From assembly GCA_002298925.1 (NCBI GenBank), contig DBMM01000057.1, positions 1 to 27,867 on the forward strand: DNA of 27,867 bases, in the 5' to 3' direction. Position numbers and translations under genes: made by a program. Numbering within the stretch: position 1 is the first letter of the stretch; the number at the start of each line of letters is the position of its first letter. This stretch comes from Geobacter sp. UBA698. GTDB lineage: Bacteria > Desulfobacterota > Desulfuromonadia > Geobacterales > Pseudopelobacteraceae. The notes beneath the pieces were generated by a model. That model did no database searches, was not told the origin of the DNA, and saw only the letters and a program-made list of their open reading frames with translations. This document shows, piece after piece, positions 6,528 to 13,097 of this stretch.

Positions 6528-6676
6528 ATAAGGAGAAGGAAGGGGTCAACTCTCCATCTTCCATTTTTTAACGTGAGCCCGAAACGAAAGTTCTCAACCA
6601 AACCATAAGATTTGCCCTAAAAACCGGCAGGTCAATGGCTGGCCCGTTGGCTTGAAGATCAGGACTCAAAAAAATC
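6528..6676. other. Intergenic stretch between the intron-like remnant and the ccd promoter
   Basis: Together with the two preceding elements and the following promoter it makes a 317-bp gene-free interval. I see no ORF with a ribosome site and no strong repeat here. Composition shifts from GC-rich to AT-rich near 6560. Confidence 0.4.
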
Positions 6677-6727
6677 TTGCACTATTCCCTCGAAAGCCAT
6701 AAATTATGCGCATACAGAATGCGCATA
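6677..6727 (+). promoter_or_regulatory. ccdAB promoter and paired palindromic operator
   Basis: -35 TTGCAC (6677-6682) and -10 TAAATT (6700-6705) are spaced by 17 bp. Downstream lie two copies of the palindrome ATGCGCAT (6706-6713 and 6719-6726), 13 bp apart, over the predicted start point. CcdA-CcdB complexes repress their own promoter, so these are likely operator sites. Confidence 0.7.
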
Positions 6728-6738
6728 AGGAGTGCACT

Positions 6739-6987
6739 ATGCAACTAAATTTCTTTAACCCGAATGCACAAAAAAAACCAACTAATTTAAGTATTAACAG
6801 CGATTTACTCCAGCAAGCCAAAGAACATCATATTAATTTGTCACAGACATTAGAGTTGCGCCTCGCGGAAATATTACGGGACCAAAAACGGCGGGAATGG
6901 CAGGAGGATAATCAAGAGGCTATTGAAGAATATAATAGACGCATTGAAGCTCGGGGAGTTTTCAGTGACGGCTTGAGGCAATTCTGA
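6739..6987 (+). CDS. ccdA: CcdA-type antitoxin
   Basis: 82 residues. The N-terminal half (KKPTNLSINSDLLQQAKEHH, about 12-31) is a ribbon-helix-helix DNA-binding segment. The C-terminal half (WQEDNQEAIEEYNRRIEARG, then VFSDGLRQF) is the acidic, intrinsically disordered CcdB-binding tail with the conserved G-x-F-S/A-D ending. Role: dimerises, represses its own promoter and wraps and neutralises CcdB; it is degraded faster than the toxin. The start at 6739 is chosen because AAGGAG lies six bases upstream; the longer frame from 6706 would begin inside the operator palindrome. The stop overlaps the ccdB start by one base (TGATG), so the pair is translationally coupled. It is AT-rich compared with the core genome. 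Confidence 0.93.
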   Translation: MQLNFFNPNAQKKPTNLSINSDLLQQAKEHHINLSQTLELRLAEILRDQKRREWQEDNQEAIEEYNRRIEARGVFSDGLRQF

Positions 6988-7301
6988 TGGCCCAGTTCGA
7001 TGTGTATGCAAACCCAAACCCTGTAACAAAACGGGCAATTCCCTATTTGCTCGACATACAGACCGACCTATTGAACAGCCTGACAACACGCCTAGTTATT
7101 CCTCTCTACACAGTCTCTGCCATGGGCAAAGCAGCACAACACCTGAACCTCCAATTTTCCGTAAAACGGACCACTGTCATAATGTCCACGGCTGAATTGG
7201 CCGGAGTTGCGGTACATAGCCTTGGGGATACAGTATGCTCCCTAAAGGAACATCGTAACGAAATCATTGCTGCCATTGATTTCCTCGTCACCGGTATTTG
7301 A
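6987..7301 (+). CDS. ccdB: CcdB-type gyrase-poisoning toxin
   Basis: 104 residues, the usual length. Family signatures: Q-F-x-V-Y start (AQFDVYANP), DIQTDLLNSLTTRLVIPLY (about 23-41) and the ending EIIAAIDFLVTGI. The last residues contact GyrA in known CcdB. Here Trp of the F-plasmid form (WGI) is replaced by Thr (TGI), which as I recall is also the state in the chromosomal Vibrio fischeri homologue, so the toxin is probably functional. It traps DNA gyrase on cleaved DNA unless bound by CcdA. The gene begins on the last base of ccdA. Chromosomal ccdAB pairs are common beside integron cassettes and other mobile DNA, where they may stabilise the region. Confidence 0.93.
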   Translation: MAQFDVYANPNPVTKRAIPYLLDIQTDLLNSLTTRLVIPLYTVSAMGKAAQHLNLQFSVKRTTVIMSTAELAGVAVHSLGDTVCSLKEHRNEIIAAIDFLVTGI

Positions 7302-7321
7302 TACGCACACCAACCATCGAT

Positions 7322-8137
7322 ATGAATATACATGAAATATTACTGCCGCCTGACGTACTGTCCTGTGCAGAAAAGCATGGCAATGAATATTGTTGGCACG
7401 TGAGAGATTTTATTCGAGTCGCTGATGCCGCCGAAAAGACAGGCTTGGCTTCCTATGGTTGGCGAATCATTTTTCGGTCTCCGGATGGTGTAAGCGAAAT
7501 TTGCTGGCATCACTCCCCTACTAATCACAGATTGGCTAATGAAGCCTGGCGCCAATATGTCCGCCGCTCTTGGATAGAAACCCGCCGGAGGTGGCAAGAA
7601 CTATTTGAAACCAAATCCCGGATAGACGAGGGAAGAAGAATAATAAAATTTATGCAAGAAACGGAAGATGATTTGATCTTTCCTCACAATGTGATTTGGT
7701 TTGTGCTGGATTTTGAATCAGAACAGTTGAACAATTCACCCTCACTGAAACTGAGAACCCCGGATAAGCCATCGAAGGTAATGCTGGAAAGAAGGAGGTT
7801 TCAACGGGTTCGTCTCACTGCGAGATGCATGCTGAACCACAATGGCACCATCTATAAGGGTCAATTGGAGAACATTTCCCTCAATGGGGCTTTGGTTCGT
7901 TTCGAGCAGGCTGTTGTCCTGCCCGTGGGGCATTATATATTTGCGGTTTACATCGAAGACAATCATGTTCCCTTTCAGTTTATGATCAAAATCGTGTGCA
8001 CCAGCAATTTGTTGACAGGATTAAGTTTCGTTTCCTGTGAAGTTGATACAGAGATTCGTTTGAGTCGATTGCTGGAAAAGTTAACTTTGGAACCAGATAT
8101 GCGGGGGACTGATCAAAGAAAATATGGAAACGTTTAA
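7322..8137 (+). CDS. PilZ-domain protein with an unrecognised N-terminal domain
   Basis: 271 residues from the ATG at 7322; a TTG at 7298 would overlap ccdB and neither has a clear ribosome site. The C-terminal third is a PilZ domain: RRRFQRVRLTARCML supplies the RxxxR c-di-GMP motif, and about 30 residues later ENISLNGALV supplies the second motif with Asn in place of Asp (N-x-S-x-x-G). The N-terminal ~150 residues are rich in aromatic, Trp and charged residues (YGWRIIFRSPDGVSEICWHH, EAWRQYVRRSWIETRRRWQELFE) and match nothing I know. No signal or membrane segment is seen, so it is probably cytoplasmic. Likely role: a c-di-GMP effector. It follows ccdB by 20 bp and may share its transcript. 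Confidence 0.75.
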   Translation: MNIHEILLPPDVLSCAEKHGNEYCWHVRDFIRVADAAEKTGLASYGWRIIFRSPDGVSEICWHHSPTNHRLANEAWRQYVRRSWIETRRRWQELFETKSRIDEGRRIIKFMQETEDDLIFPHNVIWFVLDFESEQLNNSPSLKLRTPDKPSKVMLERRRFQRVRLTARCMLNHNGTIYKGQLENISLNGALVRFEQAVVLPVGHYIFAVYIEDNHVPFQFMIKIVCTSNLLTGLSFVSCEVDTEIRLSRLLEKLTLEPDMRGTDQRKYGNV

Positions 8138-8165
8138 GAACACTCCGGCCGCATAAGGGTACATC

Positions 8166-8531
8166 ATGGAAAACAACTACAAAGGGAAAAGCGGCCTGCA
8201 ACGAATCATAAATGCCTGTGGTTATTCCATGGCGGGCCTTGGTGAGGCATTTCGACATGAGGCCGCCTTCCGACAGGAGCTGCTGCTGGCTGCCGTATTA
8301 CTACCGATAGCACTCTTTTCTAAAAAATCGGGGAGTGACAAGGCGCTTCTGATCGGCTCCGTCATGCTTGTGCTGATCGTTGAATTACTGAATTCCGCTG
8401 TCGAGAGCCTTACTGACCGCGTTTCACTGGAGATCCATCCCCTGGCAAAAAAAGCAAAAGATCTGGGTAGCGCGGCGGTGCTGCTTTCTTTGTTTACCGT
8501 GGCCATTGTTTGGGGTTTGATTTTTCTATAG
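8166..8531 (+). CDS. dgkA: Diacylglycerol kinase (prokaryotic DgkA type)
   Basis: 121 residues, standard length. Three membrane helices (about 36-51, 57-76 and 98-120). Catalytic signatures: E28 in GEAFRHEAAFR, and V-E-L-L-N-S-A-V-E with E73, N76 and E80, followed by TDR; K-D-L-G-S-A-A-V lies in the third helix region. The enzyme is a trimeric inner-membrane kinase that phosphorylates diacylglycerol released during periplasmic glycan or lipid turnover to phosphatidate. AAGGG lies seven bases before the ATG. It is a stand-alone housekeeping gene, 28 bp after the PilZ gene, and marks the return to core-like composition. The alternative, undecaprenol kinase, belongs to the same family and cannot be excluded, but that form is typical of Gram-positives. 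Confidence 0.93.
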   Translation: MENNYKGKSGLQRIINACGYSMAGLGEAFRHEAAFRQELLLAAVLLPIALFSKKSGSDKALLIGSVMLVLIVELLNSAVESLTDRVSLEIHPLAKKAKDLGSAAVLLSLFTVAIVWGLIFL

Positions 8532-8581
8532 CCAGCAAAAGACGCGCCGAGACAATGCAGTGAAGCGGAGGTGGTGAGGGA

Positions 8582-9277
8582 GTGAAAGCGGTCACGCTCG
8601 TGCTATTACCCGGAATGGACGGCAGCGGAAAGCTCTTCGCCCCCTTTGTGCGGGCATTGCCTGATCACATCAAGCCGCTGGTCGTATCCTATCCGGCCGA
8701 TCTGGCGCTCGATTACGCGGGGCATCTGGAGTACGTCATGGCCGCCCTGCCGCTAGACGGACCGTTCCTGCTGCTGGGGGAGTCTTTTTCCGGTCCGCTG
8801 GCAATGATGACGGCGGCACAAAATCCGGCCGGTTTACGGGCGATTATCCTCTGTGCCACCTTTGCCACCTGGCCGCTGACACTGCCGGCTTCTGTGGCAA
8901 GACTGCTGGTGAGCCTGGGCATATTCCGACTGAAATCAACCCCCCTGATTCAGCGCTTGCTGCTGGGCAAAAATGCAAGCGCCGAACTGAGAGAACTGTT
9001 TTTCGCGGCATTGGACAATGTCCGGCCCGAGGTGCTTGCCGCCCGCGCCCGGGCGGTTACAACAGTCAATTGCAGTAGGGAATTGAGCCGCTGCCCGGCG
9101 CCGATCCTCGCCCTGGTGGCTGAAAGAGACCGCATCGTTTCCCCCGGCTGCGTGGAGCACATCCGCCGAATCCGTCCCGACACCACGTTCGTACGGATCG
9201 ACAGCCCGCACCTGATTCTGCAATGCGCTACGCAGGAGGCCGTGCGAGTCATAACAGCTTTTCTGGAGACCGTCTAA
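8582..9277 (+). CDS. Alpha/beta hydrolase
   Basis: 231 residues, one alpha/beta-hydrolase fold. The oxyanion motif is LLPGMDGSGKLF (8-19). The nucleophile elbow is GESFSG with Ser68 (a G-x-S-x-S variant rather than G-x-S-x-G). The acid is probably Asp in LVAERDRIVSP (about 178-188) and the base His in RIDSPHLILQC (about 208-218). All three triad residues are therefore present. No signal peptide, so cytoplasmic. The substrate is unknown; the small lid (about 105-150) is not distinctive. Translation starts at GTG 8582 with GGAGG upstream. It lies 50 bp after dgkA on the same strand and ends at a strong terminator; whether it relates to lipid metabolism is only a guess from position. Confidence 0.85.
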   Translation: MKAVTLVLLPGMDGSGKLFAPFVRALPDHIKPLVVSYPADLALDYAGHLEYVMAALPLDGPFLLLGESFSGPLAMMTAAQNPAGLRAIILCATFATWPLTLPASVARLLVSLGIFRLKSTPLIQRLLLGKNASAELRELFFAALDNVRPEVLAARARAVTTVNCSRELSRCPAPILALVAERDRIVSPGCVEHIRRIRPDTTFVRIDSPHLILQCATQEAVRVITAFLETV

Positions 9278-9330
9278 TTCCGGAAAATCTGGAAATGAAC
9301 ATGCCGGAATCAGGTTAATTAGTAAGCGCG

Positions 9331-9363
9331 AAAAAAGCCCGGTCAACATCCCCGGGCTTTTTT
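9331..9363. terminator. Bidirectional rho-independent terminator
   Basis: AAAAAAGCCCGG (9331-9342) pairs with CCGGGCTTTTTT (9352-9363) around a 9-nt loop. A-run and T-run flank the stem on either side, so it can end both the rightward hydrolase transcript and the leftward nrfHA transcript that converge here. Confidence 0.92.
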
Positions 9364-9382
9364 TGCTCTTATTTCGCCTCCG

Positions 9383-10849
9383 TCAGAACCGCACCTGCAC
9401 CCCGTACGGGTCCTTGATCTCCACCTTAGGATCGAACTTGATCTTCTTCTCGCCCCGCTGATCGACGTACTTGTTCAACTCCAAATCGACCGTCATCGGC
9501 ACATCCACGCCGGCCTTAGCAAGTGCCTGCCTGAGGAGTGCTTCGGCCTTGGTTGCAAAGGCGGTGGCGTCACCGAGTACGCGCATCGCCTCGGTCGGGT
9601 TGTGGAAGCCGACGGAGTTTTCCGCGCCGATGAAGACACAGCGGTAGAAGGCTTCCTCGTAGAAATCCTTGGCCTTGTCATACAGTGCCTTGTCTACCTG
9701 TTTACCCTGCGCCTGGAGATCATGAATCCTCTCGAAGAGCTTGGCCACCGTCGCCGTGGCGTAGCCGGAGCGGAGCATGAGCGACGCGGTGCGATCCTGG
9801 ATCGCCACGACCTGATCGCGCAGCCATTCAGCCTTCTCCGGGTGGCACTGGGTGCAGGATTTCATATCTCCCTTGAGCGGACTGGTGACCCGGTGGTCCG
9901 AAACCTTGAAGGCGCCCGAACGGGTATAGGACATATGGCAGTCGGCACATGAGGCGCCCGCTTTCCAGTGAACGCTGTTGTTGGAGAACAGTTCGAATTC
10001 GGGATGACGGATGAAGCCGAGCTTGAAGCCGGTCACGCCCTGTTTCCACTCGCCGTAGGCCGGATCGCTGCGGATCTTCTTGATGATGTTTTCGATCTTG
10101 ATGTTCCCCCAGGTGCTTCCCTGCCAGGGGAAGAAGACGCTGACCGACTTCATGTCCTTGTCTTTGGGAATGGTGTAGGTAACGTGGCACTGGGCGCAGA
10201 CCAGGCTGCGCATGTCCTGGCGGGTCAGTTTGCTCCGGTCTACGCCCATGTCCTTGAGCGCGGCACCCAGAGTGAACTCGCGGCTGATCTTGAGAGTCAG
10301 ATCCCGGTTATTGTGGCAGTCGCTACAGGACACTCCCAGGGTCTTGTGCTTTTCCGGGATTTTGGCCAGCACCTCCTTGAAGGGGGTCTTATAGTAGGCT
10401 TCACCCATTTCCTGCTGCAGTTGTGGTGCATAGGGGGTCTTGCAGGTCAGACAGACACCACCGGCCTTGAGCCGGGTTGAATCGACCTCCAGCTGGTCCC
10501 GCACCATGTTGGCATGCCCCTTGGGCTCGTTGTATTCCACGCCGAATCCCCACCCGTTGAACAACAGCGCCATATAGGGGTATTCCGAGAGCTTGTCGTA
10601 GGTAACCTTGTCGGCGTCAAAGCCCCGCTTGTATTTGCTCTTACCGGCCGGTTCCGGCTGCTCGGTCTTTTTCCACATTTCGTACTCGCTGGGAAAGGCC
10701 TTGCCCCAGTTGACCGGGTCCATGTCGCCGTCGGCAATCTGCACCGCCCGGACCGGCTCTGCCTTTTGCGGCGAGCAGCCGCCCATGGCCAGTGCGGCGG
10801 CCGCCGCCATTCCTGCCAATACCACAATAATACCGTTGCTCCGTCTCAT
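9383..10849 (-). CDS. nrfA: Ammonia-forming cytochrome c nitrite reductase, pentaheme, predicted calcium-independent
   Basis: 488 residues. Catalyses six-electron reduction of nitrite to ammonium in the periplasm. A lipobox (MGGC, Cys25) suggests a lipid anchor. Five heme sites: CLTCK (133-137, the Lys-ligated catalytic heme), CSDCH (175-179), CAQCH (218-222), CADCH (301-305) and CTQCH (332-336). Catalytic candidates are Arg117 (MVRDQL), Tyr225 (CHVTYT) and His294 (NSVHW). In calcium-dependent NrfA the residue before this Tyr pair is Glu and the later loop is K-x-Q-H-P-E. Here they are Thr and F-I-R-H-P-E with Arg281, as in the calcium-free Geobacter lovleyi enzyme (recalled). AGGAG precedes the ATG. 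It lies 12 bp after nrfH, so the two form an operon. Confidence 0.96.
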   Translation of the reverse strand: MRRSNGIIVVLAGMAAAAALAMGGCSPQKAEPVRAVQIADGDMDPVNWGKAFPSEYEMWKKTEQPEPAGKSKYKRGFDADKVTYDKLSEYPYMALLFNGWGFGVEYNEPKGHANMVRDQLEVDSTRLKAGGVCLTCKTPYAPQLQQEMGEAYYKTPFKEVLAKIPEKHKTLGVSCSDCHNNRDLTLKISREFTLGAALKDMGVDRSKLTRQDMRSLVCAQCHVTYTIPKDKDMKSVSVFFPWQGSTWGNIKIENIIKKIRSDPAYGEWKQGVTGFKLGFIRHPEFELFSNNSVHWKAGASCADCHMSYTRSGAFKVSDHRVTSPLKGDMKSCTQCHPEKAEWLRDQVVAIQDRTASLMLRSGYATATVAKLFERIHDLQAQGKQVDKALYDKAKDFYEEAFYRCVFIGAENSVGFHNPTEAMRVLGDATAFATKAEALLRQALAKAGVDVPMTVDLELNKYVDQRGEKKIKFDPKVEIKDPYGVQVRF

Positions 10850-10861
10850 GATTAGCTCCTT

Positions 10862-11371
10862 CTAGAGGGTTTCAATGGCGGCATTCCGGGTGTGGGTAAC
10901 CCAGCGGTGACATCCCCAGCAATTTCTCGTGGTATCAATCATCGCAACCGCTGTATCGTGGCAGCGGATACAGTTCTCCCGCAGGACCTTTTCTCCATGG
11001 GTCGAGAGCATGATCCGATCCGGAACCGTTCCCGAGTAGAAGACCAACACATCCTTCATCCCGTCGATCGACTTCCAGATGTAGTGAATCCCGGCGTTGC
11101 CGTTGGGAAGATGGCAGTCGACACACTTGATCCTGCGGTGGGCGCCGGTGTGGAACCATGCCTCGAACTGGCTCTCCATGACATGGCAGCTCATGCAGTA
11201 GTCGGGGGTCGAGGTCTTGGCCAGCAGTTTCGGCGGGCCAAAGAGAACGAAGAGCATCACCGCCGCACCAATCACCATCACTCCGAGAATAATTTTCAGA
11301 TAGTTACCTGACCTCATCGGCGTCATCCCCGTAACTTTTCCGAGCATACCTAATAATTTCTTAATAAGCAT
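10862..11371 (-). CDS. nrfH: NrfH, membrane-anchored tetraheme menaquinol dehydrogenase (NapC/NirT family)
   Basis: 169 residues from the ATG at 11371. One membrane helix (about 25-44), then a periplasmic domain with four hemes: CMSCH (59-63), CVDCH (83-87), CIRCH (134-138) and CWGCH (151-155). Met65 just after the first heme is the place of the unusual Met ligand in known NrfH. It oxidises menaquinol and passes electrons to NrfA. The order nrfH-nrfA with a 12-bp gap is the Wolinella/Desulfovibrio type. The start is uncertain: GTG 11404 gives a longer form whose first codons overlap an AT-rich promoter-like stretch, while internal ATGs at 11347, 11326 and 11317 are also possible. Divergent from the PAS gene at 11525. 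Confidence 0.93.
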   Translation of the reverse strand: MLIKKLLGMLGKVTGMTPMRSGNYLKIILGVMVIGAAVMLFVLFGPPKLLAKTSTPDYCMSCHVMESQFEAWFHTGAHRRIKCVDCHLPNGNAGIHYIWKSIDGMKDVLVFYSGTVPDRIMLSTHGEKVLRENCIRCHDTAVAMIDTTRNCWGCHRWVTHTRNAAIETL

Positions 11372-11524
11372 ATCCCAATAATTTATATTATCAATGTGCC
11401 CCACACTAACGCAACATTAAAATAAGAAAATTTACATGAAAAGTGTATAATTTTGTCGTAAGTCAAAAATGTGAGCCGAAAAAACAGGTATGATTGATAA
11501 AACGATTTTAAAAGGAGAGCACCC

Positions 11525-11965
11525 ATGAACTCAACACACGAAGCAACACTGTACCAAAAGATCGCCGCAGGAAGCCCCGACGCCTTCATTTTCTCCGACC
11601 AGGAGGGGATCATAAGGCTTTGGAATCAGGGAGCGGAAACGATGCTCGGATTTACCGCCGCAGAAGCTATCGGACAGTCGCTCGATCTCATCATTCCCGA
11701 AAACCTCCGCAAACGGCACTGGGACGGGTACCACCAAGTCATGAAAACCGGCGTCACCCACTATGGGACCAAACTTCTCTCGGCGCCGGGGATCTGCAAG
11801 GACGGTTCCCGGAAATCTCTTGAGTTCAGCATGTCACTGGTCAAGAATGACAACGGGACAATGGCCGGGACTGGGGCAATCATCAGGGATGTCACCGAAC
11901 GATGGAAAAATGAAAAGGCCCTCAAGGAGCGTATTGGGGAGTTGGAGACGAAGCTGGGCAGCTAA
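11525..11965 (+). CDS. Stand-alone PAS-domain sensor protein
   Basis: 146 residues, almost entirely one PAS domain: SPDAFIFSDQEGIIRLWNQGAETMLGF (about 17-43), the AIGQSLDLIIPENLRKRHW helix (about 48-66), then KDGSRKSLEFSMSLVKNDNG and the closing GAIIRDVTERWKNEKAL. A short coiled-coil tail (about 128-145) may allow dimer formation. There is no kinase, cyclase or DNA-binding domain, so it must act through a partner. PAS folds bind heme, flavin or small ligands; no diagnostic ligand residue stands out. A strong ribosome site (AAGGAG) precedes the ATG. It is divergent from nrfHA and 69 bp ahead of the globin gene, suggesting a role in redox, NO or O2 sensing around nitrite reduction (inference). 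Confidence 0.85.
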   Translation: MNSTHEATLYQKIAAGSPDAFIFSDQEGIIRLWNQGAETMLGFTAAEAIGQSLDLIIPENLRKRHWDGYHQVMKTGVTHYGTKLLSAPGICKDGSRKSLEFSMSLVKNDNGTMAGTGAIIRDVTERWKNEKALKERIGELETKLGS

Positions 11966-12034
11966 GGGACTTGAAAATAACTCATATCCCATGGAAAACC
12001 GCTGCAGTCTACGGCATGAAATGGCGAGGTACCC

Positions 12035-12937
12035 ATGTTCACCATGCAGGAGATCAAGAGCCACTACCTCTTTTCCGATGAAGAGGCCGAAACGCTGAAA
12101 TCACTATTGCCGATAGCCGAGGAGAACCGGGAACGAATGCTCGACGACTTCTACGACTACCTCCTCGGCCTCCCGGAGACAGCCACTTTCCTGCAGGATG
12201 AACAGATTCTCCAGCGGCTCAAGAGGAGCCATGGTGCCTGGTTCGTCAACCTCTTCCGTGGCACCTACGACAACCAGTACCTCCACACCCTGCAGCGAAC
12301 CGGACACATCCACGTCGCCATCGGCCTCAACGCCCACTACGTCAATGCGGCCATGCAGGTGGTACGCCGCTTCGCAGTCGGCATGATCCGGGAGAACTTC
12401 CCCGACCGGGAAGAGCGACGAAAAAAAACAGAGGCTGTGGAAAAAATCCTCGACATCAACCTGGACATCATGACGGCTGCCTATATCGAGGAGGAACTGA
12501 AGAAGGTCTTCATTTCCAAGAAGTTTGAGTCCGTTCTAATCAGGGCTTCCGAGCGTTTTACCTATGGACTCAACCTGGTTCTGGTACTCGCGTTGGTCGG
12601 CGCGTCAGTCTCCATTGTCGGACTGTTTTTCTGGGAGATACTCCATGTTTTCGGCGGGGACTTTGAAAAGGGGATCATGACGGCGCTGGGAACTTTGCTG
12701 ATCCTCTGGATGATGATCGAACTGATGGAAAATGAGATCAAGACCCTGAAAGGAGGTCGTTTCAACATCCTCGTATTCATCGGTGTCGTCATTGTCGCCA
12801 TCATCCGGGAAATCCTGATATCGACCCTGCGCCACGATCCGCTCAACACGCAGGTTTTTCTGGCGGGGACCCTGCTGATCCTCGGCATCGTCTACTATCT
12901 CGTGTCGCGCAGTCAGCAAAGTGTATCCATGCATTGA
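12035..12937 (+). CDS. Protoglobin-type globin sensor fused to a PsiE-like membrane domain
   Basis: 300 residues. Residues 1-160 are a protoglobin/globin-coupled-sensor domain. The proximal heme ligand is His93 in GHIHVAIGLNAHYVNAAM, matching the H-x-x-I-G-L plus Y-x-x-A pattern of the family. An amphipathic linker (KKVFISKKFESVLIRASERF) leads to four membrane helices (about 180-200, 213-231, 247-263 and 272-292). The second half resembles the phosphate-starvation-inducible PsiE family, with GRFNILVFIGVVIVAIIREIL as its core. Such globins bind O2, NO or CO and pass the signal to the attached module; the output of the PsiE-like part is unknown. It lies between the PAS gene and a second nrfA on one strand. 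NO is a likely ligand given the neighbours (inference). Confidence 0.85.
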   Translation: MFTMQEIKSHYLFSDEEAETLKSLLPIAEENRERMLDDFYDYLLGLPETATFLQDEQILQRLKRSHGAWFVNLFRGTYDNQYLHTLQRTGHIHVAIGLNAHYVNAAMQVVRRFAVGMIRENFPDREERRKKTEAVEKILDINLDIMTAAYIEEELKKVFISKKFESVLIRASERFTYGLNLVLVLALVGASVSIVGLFFWEILHVFGGDFEKGIMTALGTLLILWMMIELMENEIKTLKGGRFNILVFIGVVIVAIIREILISTLRHDPLNTQVFLAGTLLILGIVYYLVSRSQQSVSMH

Positions 12938-13097
12938 CTGGCCACAAAGAAATTCCAAAAATCAATGCAGCAACATGATAAAATATTAATTACATATTCC
13001 GCCGGCACCGACGCGATCGGCATCCAGCCAATGACTTGATAGCAAAACCGTATGGTAGTCACTGACTCCGAGTAAAACCTTCAGGGGAAGCGACGCT

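Noticed and set aside
3855..8137. Search for an integron integrase, transposase or phage integrase in the AT-rich patch
   Set aside because: No frame with tyrosine-recombinase or transposase motifs was found, so the array is reported as integrase-less.
11372..11404. GTG 11404 as the nrfH start
   Set aside because: It would add an AT-rich, non-conserved leader overlapping promoter-like sequence; the ATG at 11371 is preferred, though not proven.
11385..11520. Possible FNR-type sites (TTGAT half-sites) between nrfH and the PAS gene
   Set aside because: Only single half-sites are seen; none has a proper TTGAT-N4-ATCAA partner.
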